64,000 nucleotides of DNA from Microlunatus parietis (GCF_013407955.1 NZ_JACCBU010000001.1:4774001-4838000), one strand, 5' to 3'. Shown: positions 1 to 8,647, numbered from the stretch's first letter. Notes: generated from the letters alone by a model not told the origin. Numbers and translations: made by a program.

Positions 1-427
1 GTTGATCGTGAACTTCGAGGGCGGCGCCGTGCAGGAGCCGATGGAGGAGTGGAAGCCCGAGGAGATCACCGCCCACCTCGACTACTACCGCCGGCTGAAC
101 GACCTGCTGACCGCCAGCGGCGAACTGGTCCGGCACGAGCTGTTGACCGGGCCGGACGTGGCCAAGGTGGTCACCTCCGACGGCACGACGCCGGTCGTCA
201 CCGACGGGCCGTTCACCGAGTTCAAGGAGTGGGTGGCCGGCTTCCAGGTCATCGACGTGGAGACCGAGCAGCGGGCGATCGAGATCGCCGCTCTGGTCTC
301 GGCGGTGCCCGGGCCGGGCGGCAAGCCGACCCAGCAGCCGATCCAGCTCCGCCGGGTGATGGAGCAGGGCCCGGCGAACGCCGACGAGATGGTGGACTAC
401 CTGGCGACGGCGGACGGCCAGTCCTGA
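1..427 (+). CDS. DGPF/YCII-domain protein, 5' truncated
   Basis: C-terminal ~140 residues of a small DGPF/YCII-like protein; the beginning lies outside the window. The family signature DGPFTEFKEWVAGFQVID is present at about residues 68-85. The reading frame is open to the window edge, and the usual MKYLLLIY-type beginning is missing, so the TTG at position 2 is probably internal. The stop is 2 nt before the GTG of the sigma-factor gene, so the two are surely co-transcribed. DGPF proteins are the known genomic partners of ECF42 sigma factors. Their biochemical function is not established. Confidence 0.9.
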   Translation, partial: LIVNFEGGAVQEPMEEWKPEEITAHLDYYRRLNDLLTASGELVRHELLTGPDVAKVVTSDGTTPVVTDGPFTEFKEWVAGFQVIDVETEQRAIEIAALVSAVPGPGGKPTQQPIQLRRVMEQGPANADEMVDYLATADGQS

Positions 428-429
428 CC

Positions 430-1659
430 GTGTCGGAGGCCCAGCCCGCGATCGAGGACCTGCTGCGAACGCTCGCGCCGCAGGTCCTCGGCGCGCTCAT
501 CCGGCGGTACGGGGACTTCGACGGCGCCGAGGACGCGGTGCAGGAGGCCATGATCACCGCGCTGGAACGGTGGCCCCGCGACGGCGTACCGGAGCATCCG
601 CGCGGCTGGCTGATCACCGCGGCGAGCCACCGGCTGATCGACCGGTGGCGCAGCGAACTGGCCCGCCGGGAGCGGGAGGAACAAGATCAGCGGCGCACCG
701 TAGACGACGCCGAGGTGGCCGGCACCGACGACACGCTCACCCTGCTGTTCCTCTGCTGCCATCCCGCCCTGACCCCGGCGTCCGCGATCGCCCTCACCCT
801 GCGTGCGGTCGGCGGCCTGACCACCGACGAGATCGCCCGGGCCTTCCTGGTCCCGTCGGCCACGATGGGGCAGCGGATCTCGCGGGCCAAGGGCAAGATC
901 AAGAGCGCCGGCGGCCGGTTCGTCCCGCCGACGCCGGAGGAGCGGCCGGCCCGGCTGAGCTCGGTGCTCCGGGTGCTCTACCTGATCTTCACCGAGGGAC
1001 ACACTGCGACCGCCGGCGACCGGCTGCACCGGGTCGACCTGAGCGACGAGGCGATCCGGCTGGCCCGGCTGCTGCGCGGCCTGCTGCCGGAGGACGGCGA
1101 AGTGGCCGGGTTGCTCGCCCTGCTGCTCCTGGTCGACGCCCGCCGCGCCGCCCGGATCGGCCGGGATGGCCTGCCGATCCCGCTGGCCGAGCAGGACCGC
1201 AGCCGCTGGGACCGGAAGTTGATCATGGAGGGTCGGCAGCTGCTGGACGAGGTGTTCGGCCGGCGTCCGGTCGGCGAGTACCAGCTGCAGGCCGCGATCG
1301 CCTCGCTCCATGATCACGCGCCGACCGCGGCGGCGACCGACTGGCCGCACATCGTCGCCCTGTACGGAGCCCTGGAGCGGATCACCGCCAGCCCGGTGGT
1401 GACCCTGAACCGAGCGGTTGCGGTGGGCCAGGTGGACGGGCCGCGGGCCGGGCTGGCCGTGGTCGACGACGTGGCCGAAGTGCTGGCCGGGCAGCAACGC
1501 CTGTATGCGGTCCGGGCTCACCTGCTGGAACAGGCCGGTGATCACCAGGCCGCCCGGGCCGACTACCTGGAGGCGGCCCGGCTGGCCACCGGAGAACCGG
1601 AACGGCGCTTCCTGGTGCTGCGCGCGTCCTGGCTCAACGCGGGGCGACCGGAGGTGTAG
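430..1659 (+). CDS. ECF42-type RNA polymerase sigma factor
   Basis: 409-residue sigma factor of the ECF42 type. Sigma region 2 lies at about residues 15-80 (GDFDGAEDAVQEAMITALERW). Region 4 is at about 115-160 (GGLTTDEIARAFLVPSATMGQRISRAKGKI, here in two overlapping pieces). A long C-terminal extension of about 240 helical residues (FTEGHTATAG, LLALLLLVDARRAAR, TLNRAVAV) matches the TPR-like extension typical of the family. The GTG at 430 is chosen because it follows the DGPF stop by 2 nt and the homologous part begins there; the frame is open further upstream. There is no anti-sigma gene nearby, as expected for ECF42, where the C-terminal extension and the DGPF partner are thought to act instead. 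The 3' end overlaps the convergent permease gene by 26 nt. Confidence 0.92.
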   Translation: MSEAQPAIEDLLRTLAPQVLGALIRRYGDFDGAEDAVQEAMITALERWPRDGVPEHPRGWLITAASHRLIDRWRSELARREREEQDQRRTVDDAEVAGTDDTLTLLFLCCHPALTPASAIALTLRAVGGLTTDEIARAFLVPSATMGQRISRAKGKIKSAGGRFVPPTPEERPARLSSVLRVLYLIFTEGHTATAGDRLHRVDLSDEAIRLARLLRGLLPEDGEVAGLLALLLLVDARRAARIGRDGLPIPLAEQDRSRWDRKLIMEGRQLLDEVFGRRPVGEYQLQAAIASLHDHAPTAAATDWPHIVALYGALERITASPVVTLNRAVAVGQVDGPRAGLAVVDDVAEVLAGQQRLYAVRAHLLEQAGDHQAARADYLEAARLATGEPERRFLVLRASWLNAGRPEV

Positions 1660-3241
1660 TCGCCGGGGCCGTGGTTGGTGCGCTCGGAGCCGGCCGGCCG
1701 GTGGCCAGCCGCAGCCGGTCCAGGCACAGCGCCTGGATCGCGATCGAGGCGAGCCCGAGCACGACAATCAACGGCAGCGGTGTGCTGAGCGCCTGGGGCA
1801 GATCGCCGGCGCCGGAGAACTGACGCTGGTTGCGAGCCATCGCGAGCAGCACCGGCCCGGTCATCGAGTCCGGCCGGGTGCCGCTGACGTAGCCGATGAT
1901 CAGGTCCTGTGCCTGGATCACCCAGAGCAGCACGAACGTGGTCAGCGTCCCGCCCAGCACCGGTGCGAGCGCCGCCCCGGCCGGCGCGCCGCTGTCCCGG
2001 AGCCGGCGCGCGCCCGCGAACAACAGCGTGAACCCGACCACGGCCGGGATGTTGATCATGGCCTGGGGGAGCAGCCCCGGGAAGGTGTTGAGCAGGCCGA
2101 GGGTACGCAGGAAGTCGAAGTGCTGCAGCGCCAGCAACCCCGGTCCGACCAGCAGCCACGGCGCGAAGATCAACAGCGCCCACTCGCTGGCTCGGCCCAG
2201 CGGGCGCAGGGCGCCGAGCCCGAAGCCTGCGGCGAGGGCGACGACGAGTTGGATCAGCGCGCCGAGCAACGGCGGCAGCCAGGTGTTGATCACCGCGCCG
2301 GCCGGCAGGTCGGGCGACACCGGACGCGCGCTGCCCGCCAGCCAGGGCACGATCAGCACGATCGTGATCACCAGGAACACCCCGGCGACGCCCAGCCCGA
2401 CCCAGCCCAGGCCCGATCCGCGGTCCGGGGTCCCGGGCGGATCGATCTCCACCCGGAGCCGCGCCACCAGGATGATCAACACCGCGAGCAGCCCGAACAG
2501 GCCGGTGAACAGTCCGGTCACGACCGCGACCGCGGCGCCGCCGCCGAACTGCATCTGCATGAAGCCGAGCACGAAGCCCAGGATCAGCGGGGTCTCCGTG
2601 CTGTGGTTCGGGCCGCCCGCCGTGAGGACGTACGGAACCGCGAACAGCTGCATCGCCAGCCCGAGCCCGACCGCCAGCGTCAGCGCTGCTGTGGCCAGCC
2701 AGGTGGCCGGGCCGGAGGCCGACCGCCAGGCCGCGATCGAGACCAGCGCCGCCGCCGCACCGGCCGTCGCGAGCACCGAGACTGTGACGATGCCGGCGAG
2801 CGCGAGTCCGGCGGTGCCCGGATCGGCGAAGGCCCGCGTGTCGAACGTCAGAGCGACCCCGACCGGCGCGTAGCACACGAGCAGCAGGCCGAGCATGCCG
2901 CGGGTGATCAGCCGCACCGGCCTGGTGCCGCGGGCCACCAAGGGCCCGACGGCCAGCCCGACGACGATCGCGATCAGGATCGCCGGCCCGGTGAAGATCA
3001 GCGCCCGCGGCAGAGTCGCCACGATCTCCGGCAGCAGCCGCTCGTAGAACTCCAGTCCGACGAACTGGTCGGCACGCGCTCGGAGCGGATTGACCTGCTG
3101 CAGGCTCATGATCAACGTCCGGATCGAGGGCACCACCAACTGGACCAGCCACAAGATCAACGCCGGGATGATCAAGAGCGCCCCGATCACCCGCTGGGTG
3201 GGCGTGATCGTGCTGCGAACCGGGGCCGTCGTCGGATTCAT
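1634..3241 (-). CDS. Fused MalF/MalG-like ABC permease, orphan
   Basis: 535-residue polytopic membrane protein with about a dozen hydrophobic segments. The first half resembles a MalF-type sugar permease: an N-terminal segment starting at GALLIIPALILWLVQL, and the motif VPYVLTAGGPNHSTETPLIL, which is MalF-like (TFDVPYVLTGGGP). The second half resembles MalG (LLGALIQLVVALAAGFGLGA, then LRTLGLLNTFPGLLP). The cytoplasmic EAA loops that normally contact the ATPase are degenerate in both halves; the MalG-like position reads GARRLRDSGAPAG. No binding protein or ATPase gene adjoins it. It follows glyA by 41 nt on the same strand and may be co-transcribed. It could be a diverged importer or a protein with another role. 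The assignment to the ABC permease fold rests on local similarity only. Confidence 0.6.
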   Translation of the reverse strand: MNPTTAPVRSTITPTQRVIGALLIIPALILWLVQLVVPSIRTLIMSLQQVNPLRARADQFVGLEFYERLLPEIVATLPRALIFTGPAILIAIVVGLAVGPLVARGTRPVRLITRGMLGLLLVCYAPVGVALTFDTRAFADPGTAGLALAGIVTVSVLATAGAAAALVSIAAWRSASGPATWLATAALTLAVGLGLAMQLFAVPYVLTAGGPNHSTETPLILGFVLGFMQMQFGGGAAVAVVTGLFTGLFGLLAVLIILVARLRVEIDPPGTPDRGSGLGWVGLGVAGVFLVITIVLIVPWLAGSARPVSPDLPAGAVINTWLPPLLGALIQLVVALAAGFGLGALRPLGRASEWALLIFAPWLLVGPGLLALQHFDFLRTLGLLNTFPGLLPQAMINIPAVVGFTLLFAGARRLRDSGAPAGAALAPVLGGTLTTFVLLWVIQAQDLIIGYVSGTRPDSMTGPVLLAMARNQRQFSGAGDLPQALSTPLPLIVVLGLASIAIQALCLDRLRLATGRPAPSAPTTAPATTPPVAPR

Positions 3242-3282
3242 GACGCCTGACCCTAGCCGAGCCGGGTGGCCCGGCGGCGACC

Positions 3283-4752
3283 TCAGAGTTCCAGGCCGGG
3301 GTACAGCGGGTGCTTGTCGAGCAGTTCCCCGGACGCCGCCTTGGTACGGTCGGCGACGCCGTCGGCGAGCACGTACTTCGCCTTGCCCGGGGCGCCCGAC
3401 TTCGTGGCGGCCGGCTGGGTGTTGGTCAGCACGTCGACCACCAGTTCCGCCACCCGGTCGAACTCCGCCGTGCCGAACCCGCGGCTGGTCAGCGCCGGCG
3501 TGCCCAGCCGGACCCCCGACGTGTACCAGGCGCCGTTCGGGTCGCTCGGCACCGAGTTCCGGTTCGTCACGATGCCCGCGTCGAGCAGCGCCGACTCGGC
3601 CTGCCGCCCGGTCAGCCCCATCCCGGAGACGTCGAGCAGCACCAGGTGGTTGTCGGTGCCGCCGGTGACGAGCTTCGCGCCGCGGCGGAGGAACCCGTCG
3701 GCCAGCGCCTTGGCGTTGTCGGCGACGTTCTGGGCGTAGGTCTGGAACTCGGCGGTCCGGGCCTCGGCCAGCGCGACCGCCTTGGCCGCCATCATGTGCG
3801 ACAGCGGGCCGCCGAGCACCATCGGGCAGCCGCGGTCCACCGAGTCCGCGTACTCCTTGGTGGCCAGCACCAGTCCACCGCGCGGGCCGCGCAGCGACTT
3901 GTGGGTGGTCGTCGTGGTGAGGTGCGCGTGCGGCACCGGATCCTCGTCGCCGGTGAACACCTTGCCCGCGACCAGGCCGGCGAAGTGGGCCATGTCGACC
4001 ATCAGCGTCGCCCCGACCTCGTCCGCGATCTCCCGCATGGTGGCGAAGTTGACCCGCCGCGGGTAGGCCGAATAGCCGGCGATCAGCACCAGCGGCTTGA
4101 ACTCCCGCGCCGCAGCCCGGACCGCGTCGTAGTCGAGCAGCTGGGTCTCCGGGTCCGTGCCGTACGAGCGCTGGTGGAACATCTTGCCGGAGATGTTGGG
4201 CCGGAACCCGTGGGTCAGATGGCCGCCGGCGTCGAGCGACATGCCCAGCGCCCGCTGCTCGCCGAAGGCCCGGCGCAGCTTCTCCCAGTCCTGCTCGGAC
4301 AGGTCGTACACCGTCTTGGCGCCGTGGTCGGCCAACGTCGGCGTCTCGACCCGGTGGGCCAGGATCGACCAGAACGCGACCAGGTTCGCGTCGATGCCGG
4401 AGTGCGGCTGCGCGTAGGCGTACTCGGCGCCGAAGAGCTCCCGGGCGTGCTCGGCGGCCAGCGCCTCGACCGTGTCGACGTTCTGGCAGCCCGCGTAGAA
4501 GCGGTGCCCGACCGTGCCCTCGGCGTACTTGTCGGAGAACCAGGTGCCCATGGTCAGCAGCACCGCCGGCGAGGCGTAGTTCTCCGACGCGATCAGCTTG
4601 AGCGAGGCCCGCTGGTCGGCGAGCTCGGCCCGGGTCGCGTCGGCGATCCGCGGTTCCACCTGTTCGATCACCGACAGGGCGGCGCGATAGGCCGTCGACG
4701 CCTGCTCGGCGTACTCGCTCGAGTTCGTGGTGGGCGCGAACACATCGGTCAT
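3283..4752 (-). CDS. glyA: Serine hydroxymethyltransferase
   Basis: 489-residue PLP enzyme that interconverts serine and glycine with tetrahydrofolate as one-carbon carrier. Visible signatures: LKLIASENYASPAV near residue 52, YAEGTVGHRFYAGC near 76, MVDMAHFAGLVAG near 251, and TTTTTHKSLRGPRGG with the PLP-binding Lys at about 285. It is some 70 residues longer than the E. coli type because of an extra segment at about 145-205 (SEQDWEKLRRAFGEQRALG and following), a form found in actinobacteria. The start has a good ribosome site (GAGGAG) upstream. I looked for a riboswitch in the 64-nt upstream gap and saw none. It is probably the first gene of a unit with the fused permease. Confidence 0.95.
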   Translation of the reverse strand: MTDVFAPTTNSSEYAEQASTAYRAALSVIEQVEPRIADATRAELADQRASLKLIASENYASPAVLLTMGTWFSDKYAEGTVGHRFYAGCQNVDTVEALAAEHARELFGAEYAYAQPHSGIDANLVAFWSILAHRVETPTLADHGAKTVYDLSEQDWEKLRRAFGEQRALGMSLDAGGHLTHGFRPNISGKMFHQRSYGTDPETQLLDYDAVRAAAREFKPLVLIAGYSAYPRRVNFATMREIADEVGATLMVDMAHFAGLVAGKVFTGDEDPVPHAHLTTTTTHKSLRGPRGGLVLATKEYADSVDRGCPMVLGGPLSHMMAAKAVALAEARTAEFQTYAQNVADNAKALADGFLRRGAKLVTGGTDNHLVLLDVSGMGLTGRQAESALLDAGIVTNRNSVPSDPNGAWYTSGVRLGTPALTSRGFGTAEFDRVAELVVDVLTNTQPAATKSGAPGKAKYVLADGVADRTKAASGELLDKHPLYPGLEL

Positions 4753-4816
4753 GCGGCAGGTCTCCTCGGCTGGATCGGCAGTGCCTGCTCAGGGTATCGC
4801 TGCCCACCACGGCGTC

Positions 4817-5356
4817 TCACCGCCCCGACAGGGCACGGACAGCCTGCTCGACCCTGACGGATCGCGCGGTCCGGCGCAGCTCGCGGGTGTCGACCGACTC
4901 GGGGTTGCCGGAGACCCGAACCGCGACGCCCGGCTCGACCAGCCAGAACAGTTCGTCGTCGTCACCGAAGCCGGGCCCGTCCGGGTGCACGTACGGCAGC
5001 GTCGCCCAGCCGTCCGGGTCCCGTTCCAGCCAGTTGATCAAGAACGCCCGGACCGCGGCCGGGTCGGTGAACGTCGGGCTGCGCATGATCACCACCTGGA
5101 GATCGACCCGGTAGCCGCCGTCCTCGGCCGGGCCGGACTCCCAGACCCGGGTCCGGAAGTGGACCTCCTCCCATTCGGACTCGAAGTCGGTGACCAGGTC
5201 ACCGGCGCCGGGCGGCACCCAGCCGATCCGGAAGCCGTCCAGCCAGCCCGGCGGCAGCGAGCGAGGCGGGCTCGCGGCACCGGCCGTCAGGGCGCCGGTG
5301 AACAGCAGGGCGAGGGTGGTGAGTGCGCCGACGACGGCAGCAGGGAAGCGATGCAT
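4817..5356 (-). CDS. Secreted protein of unknown function
   Basis: 179 residues with a clear N-terminal signal peptide (about residues 1-28, hydrophobic core VVGALTTLALLFTGALTAGA, cleavage near AGA-A). The mature part is acidic and Trp-rich, with WLDGFRIGWVPPGAGD and later FLINWLERDPDGWATLPYVH. It resembles small actinobacterial exported proteins with no assigned role. No catalytic motif is visible. It precedes glyA on the same strand with a 64-nt gap, so co-transcription is possible but not shown. Confidence 0.75.
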   Translation of the reverse strand: MHRFPAAVVGALTTLALLFTGALTAGAASPPRSLPPGWLDGFRIGWVPPGAGDLVTDFESEWEEVHFRTRVWESGPAEDGGYRVDLQVVIMRSPTFTDPAAVRAFLINWLERDPDGWATLPYVHPDGPGFGDDDELFWLVEPGVAVRVSGNPESVDTRELRRTARSVRVEQAVRALSGR

Positions 5357-5450
5357 GGGGATTCCTTTTCATGATCAACACCGCGGCCGGACGACCGCAG
5401 CGGGACCATCGTGGGCGACGATCCGAGGTTTGTCGCCGGCAGAAAAAGTC

Positions 5451-5489
5451 TGTGGATAACGAAATTCGTAGGCCTCGATCTGTGGACAA
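5451..5489. other. Two DnaA-box-like nonamers
   Basis: Two direct copies of a DnaA-box-type nonamer, TGTGGATAA at 5451-5459 and TGTGGACAA at 5481-5489, lie in the 178-nt gap between the secreted protein and the MFS gene. The first is the complement of the canonical TTATCCACA; the second is the complement of the actinobacterial form TTGTCCACA. No oriC genes (dnaA, dnaN, rnpA) are nearby, so this is not an origin. It could be a regulatory or DnaA-titrating site, or chance. Confidence 0.35.
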
Positions 5490-5534
5490 CCCGGCCGTCG
5501 GCCGCCGGGGAACCCACTGAGAGACTTCTGCATC

Positions 5535-6695
5535 ATGGGACCCGACACCCGCCGCGATCTGGTGGCGACGTTCGTCTGCTTCGGTCTGCTCGGGCTCGTC
5601 TCAGGGACCTGGTTCTCCCGGATCCCGGCCGTTCGTGATCATCTCCAGGCCGACCTGCAGACGGTCGGTCTGGTGCTCGTCTGTCTCGGGATCGGGGCCT
5701 TCGCCAGCATGCCGTTCGGCGGCCGGCTGTCCCGCCGGTTCGCCAGCCGACGGGTGTGCCTGGTGGCCGGGCTGGTGCTGGCCGTGATCTACGCTGCGTT
5801 GCCGCTGGTCACGTCGCCGGTCGCGTTCGGGGCGGTGCTGCTGCTGGCGGGAGCGGCGACCGGGTTGGTCGAGGTGATGCTCAACGTGCACGGCGCCGAC
5901 GTCGAGCGCGCCGTCGGCCGGTCCGTGATGCCGGCCCTGCACGGACTGTGGAGCGGCGGGCTGCTGCTCGGGTCGGCGCTCGGCGCGGCGGTCGCCGGCC
6001 TCGGGCTCTCGTTCGGTCCGCACTTCTGGATCGTGTTGCCGATCTTCGCCGTCGCCAACACCGTCGGGACCCTGTTCTGGCGTGATCATCGCGCTCCGGT
6101 ACGGGACGGTCGGCGGGTCCGGCCGAGTGCGAAGGCGATCTCGCTCCCGGTGATCTTGCTGGCCGTGATGCTGCTCTTCTCCAACGTCGGCGAGGGTTCG
6201 GCGTCGGACTGGCTGGCGCTCTATGCGCACGACGAGCGCGGCTTCAGCGAGGGCGCGGCGGCCGCGGCGTTCACCTGCTACAGCCTGATGATCACCGTCG
6301 GCCGGTTGACCGGCGGGTACGTGCTGGACCGGCTCGGCCGGGTGCCGACGCTGCGGCTGTGCGGCGTGATCACCGCGGCCGGCGTGGCCACCGTGCTGTT
6401 CCTGCCCTCGCCGGCCGGGCCGTTCCTGGGGGCCGGCCTGTGGGGCCTGGGGCTGTCGGTGGTGTTCCCGGCCGCGATCACCGCCGCGGGCGAGCACGGC
6501 CGGGACAACTCCGCCGGCGCGATCTCGGCCGTCGCGACGCTCGGCTTCGGCGCGTTCCTGACCGGGCCGCCGTTGATCGGGCTGCTGGCGCAGCGAACGT
6601 CGATCGGGACGGCGCTCGGCCTGGTCGGGCTGCTGGCGCTCGGCGTGACCGCCCTGGCCGGGCTCGCGGCCGGCTCCCGTACCAGAAGGGAGTGA
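5535..6695 (+). CDS. MFS transporter
   Basis: 386-residue major facilitator superfamily protein with about 12 hydrophobic segments. The family loop between TM2 and TM3 is visible as MPFGGRLSRRFASRR near residue 57, and TM1 carries GLLGLVSGTWFSRIP. The pattern resembles the sugar/fucose-permease and YbjJ-like MFS branch (NVGEGSASDWLALYAHDERG in the second half). Substrate and direction cannot be read from sequence. It appears to be a single-gene unit; the next gene starts 63 nt later. Confidence 0.85.
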   Translation: MGPDTRRDLVATFVCFGLLGLVSGTWFSRIPAVRDHLQADLQTVGLVLVCLGIGAFASMPFGGRLSRRFASRRVCLVAGLVLAVIYAALPLVTSPVAFGAVLLLAGAATGLVEVMLNVHGADVERAVGRSVMPALHGLWSGGLLLGSALGAAVAGLGLSFGPHFWIVLPIFAVANTVGTLFWRDHRAPVRDGRRVRPSAKAISLPVILLAVMLLFSNVGEGSASDWLALYAHDERGFSEGAAAAAFTCYSLMITVGRLTGGYVLDRLGRVPTLRLCGVITAAGVATVLFLPSPAGPFLGAGLWGLGLSVVFPAAITAAGEHGRDNSAGAISAVATLGFGAFLTGPPLIGLLAQRTSIGTALGLVGLLALGVTALAGLAAGSRTRRE

Positions 6696-6758
6696 CAGTT
6701 TCTCGGCCCCAGTTCGATGGGGAACGGACTGTCAGAGCCGTGTGCCAGGTTCTGATCC

Positions 6759-7415
6759 ATGGATGTTCTGGACAACGAACAGCTCCGGGCCGAGGAACTG
6801 ACCGACTGGCGCAAGCTGGCCCAGCGGTTGCACGCGCGGTATCGGGCGCCGGACGCCCGTGCCGCCGGCCGGGCCGCCGCGGACTTCCTCGCGCTCGATG
6901 GCGCCGGCGACCGGCTGGAGGTGCGGTTGTTCGGCGCGGTGCTCGACCTGGCCCTGTGTGACCGAACCGAGGGGAGACGGGTCACCCGGCGCGAGGTGGA
7001 GCTCGCTCGCGCCGTCAGCCGGCTGGCCGGTGATCACGAGCTGGTCGCGCAGCCGGCCGAGGTGACCCAGCTCGAGCTTGCGCTGGACACCGCGAACCGT
7101 TCGGCACTCGCACCGTTCTGGGCGGCGCTGCTCACCGGTGACGGCGACGGTACGGTGCGCGACGAGGTCTTCGATCCGACCGACCGGGTGCCGTCGCTCT
7201 GGTTCCAGAACACGGATGATCATGATCCGCCGCGGCAGCGCTGGCACCTCGACCTCTGGCTGGCGCCGGAGTCGGCCGAGGCGCGGATCGCCGCAGCGGT
7301 CGCTGCCGGCGGCACGGTGGTGGACGACGACAACGCCCCGTCGTTCACCGTGCTCGCCGACCCCGACGGAAATCGGGTCTGCGTCTGTACGTCGCTCGCC
7401 CGGGAGGACGGATGA
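6759..7415 (+). CDS. Pterin dehydratase-like / VOC fusion protein
   Basis: 218 residues in two parts. The N-terminal ~100 residues resemble 4a-hydroxytetrahydrobiopterin dehydratase (LTDWRKLAQRLHARY, then LDLALCDRTEG and LAGDHELVAQPAEVTQLELA), but the His-His pair typical of the active enzyme is not apparent. The C-terminal ~100 residues are a vicinal-oxygen-chelate domain (WHLDLWLAPESAEARIAAAV, FTVLADPDGNRVCVC), with a candidate metal ligand in WHLDLWL. This two-domain arrangement occurs in actinobacteria without an assigned reaction. Its stop codon directly abuts the stop of the convergent epoxide hydrolase gene (7415/7416). Confidence 0.8.
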   Translation: MDVLDNEQLRAEELTDWRKLAQRLHARYRAPDARAAGRAAADFLALDGAGDRLEVRLFGAVLDLALCDRTEGRRVTRREVELARAVSRLAGDHELVAQPAEVTQLELALDTANRSALAPFWAALLTGDGDGTVRDEVFDPTDRVPSLWFQNTDDHDPPRQRWHLDLWLAPESAEARIAAAVAAGGTVVDDDNAPSFTVLADPDGNRVCVCTSLAREDG

Positions 7416-8585
7416 TCAGGGGCGAAGGGCCCCGACGAACGCGCGCAGGTCCGCGAGCAGCAGCTCCGGCTCCTCCAGCGCCGCGAAGTGCCCGCCGCGG
7501 TCCGGGACGTCCGTCCAGCGGACGATCGTGTGCTCCGCCTCGGCGTACCTGCGGATGCCCACGTCGTGCGCGAAGACGATCACCGCGGTCGGCACCCCGG
7601 ACGGCTGCGGCGGTTCGCCCCAGGCCGAGCCGTCCAGCGCATAGCCGACATAGGCGGCCGACCCTGCGGTCCGGGTCAGCCAGTAGAGCATCACGTTGGT
7701 CAGCAGCCGGTCCCGGTCGATGATCGCGTCCGGCAGCGTGGTCCGCGGATGCGTCCACTGCCGGAACTTGTCGATGATCCAGGCCAGTTGACCAACCGGA
7801 GAGTCGGACAGCGCCGCGCCGATCAGCTGCGGGCGGGTGCTCTGGATCGAGATGTAGCCGAACTCCTCGTTCATGAAGGCGCTCACCCGGGCGAGCCGGT
7901 CGCGTTCCAGGTCGGTCAGCTGCGCGCGTTCCTCGTCGCTCACGTTCCAGGGCATCCCGGCATTGCCGTTCAGGTGGACGCCGATCACCCGGTCCGGCGC
8001 CTGCCGGGCCACCTCGGGCGACACGGCCGCGCCGATGTCGCCGCCCTGGGTGACGAACCGCCGGTAGCCGAGCCGATCCATCAGCTCGACCCAGGCGCGG
8101 GCGATCTGGGCGACGTCCCAGCCCGGCCCGGCCAGCGGGGAGGAGAAGCCGAAGCCGGGCAGCGACGGGATGACGACGTGGAAGGCGGGCCCGCCGGGGG
8201 CTCCGTGCCCGTCCGGGTCGGTCAGCGGATCGATCACGTCGAGGAACTCGACGATCGAGCCGGGCCAGCCGTGGGTGAGCAGCAGCGGCAGCGCGTCCTC
8301 CCGCTCGGACCGGACGTGCAGGAAGTGGATCGGCTGGCCGTCGATCACGGTCCGGAACTGCGGCCGGGCGTTCAGCTTGGCCTCCTCCGCGCGCCAGTCG
8401 TAGCCGTCCCGCCAGTGCTCGACGAGTTCCTTCAGGTACGCCAGCGGCACGCCGGTGTCCCAAGCGTCGCCGGGCAGCGGCTCCGGCAGCCGGGCCAGCT
8501 CGAGCCGGCGCCGCAGATCGTCCAGCTCGGCCTGCGGGACCTCGATCGTGAAGGGGTGGATGGCGCGGTCGCTCTCGTTGTTCAT
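7416..8585 (-). CDS. Epoxide hydrolase, alpha/beta-hydrolase fold
   Basis: 389-residue protein of the EHN (epoxide hydrolase N-terminal domain) type, which opens epoxides to diols. The N-terminal lid segment begins IHPFTIEVPQAELDDLRRRL. The oxyanion-hole motif HGWPGS is near residue 107 and the nucleophile Asp lies in QGGDIGAAVSPEVA. The catalytic His is expected in the C-terminal DRGGHFAALEEP. The ATG at 8585 is preferred over the in-frame GTG at 8606 because homologous sequence begins close to it. It is divergent from the WYL regulator across 62 nt that carry an inverted repeat, so control by that regulator is likely. Confidence 0.88.
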   Translation of the reverse strand: MNNESDRAIHPFTIEVPQAELDDLRRRLELARLPEPLPGDAWDTGVPLAYLKELVEHWRDGYDWRAEEAKLNARPQFRTVIDGQPIHFLHVRSEREDALPLLLTHGWPGSIVEFLDVIDPLTDPDGHGAPGGPAFHVVIPSLPGFGFSSPLAGPGWDVAQIARAWVELMDRLGYRRFVTQGGDIGAAVSPEVARQAPDRVIGVHLNGNAGMPWNVSDEERAQLTDLERDRLARVSAFMNEEFGYISIQSTRPQLIGAALSDSPVGQLAWIIDKFRQWTHPRTTLPDAIIDRDRLLTNVMLYWLTRTAGSAAYVGYALDGSAWGEPPQPSGVPTAVIVFAHDVGIRRYAEAEHTIVRWTDVPDRGGHFAALEEPELLLADLRAFVGALRP

Positions 8586-8595
8586 GACTCCATGG

Positions 8596-8627
8596 TTCCG
8601 GTCCACCCGGACAGGTTCGGTCCGGAA
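8596..8627. promoter_or_regulatory. Inverted repeat, candidate WYL-regulator operator
   Basis: TTCCGGTCC at 8596-8604 and GGTCCGGAA at 8619-8627 form a dyad with 8 of 9 paired positions and a 14-nt spacer. It lies between the divergent epoxide hydrolase and WYL regulator genes. Binding by the neighbouring regulator is inferred from position only. Confidence 0.4.
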
Positions 8628-8647
8628 TTGCTGGAAGAATTCGGACC

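Noticed and set aside
4753..4816. Possible riboswitch before glyA
   Set aside because: The gap is only 64 nt and shows no recognisable glycine, ZTP or tetrahydrofolate aptamer core, only a normal ribosome site.
5451..5489. Replication origin suggested by two DnaA boxes
   Set aside because: Only two boxes, no AT-rich unwinding region, and no dnaA, dnaN, rpmH or rnpA nearby.
6695..6731. Imperfect hairpin after the MFS gene (CCCCA/TGGGG with outer CAGT/ACTG)
   Set aside because: The continuous stem is only 5 bp, with mismatches outside it. Not convincing as a terminator.
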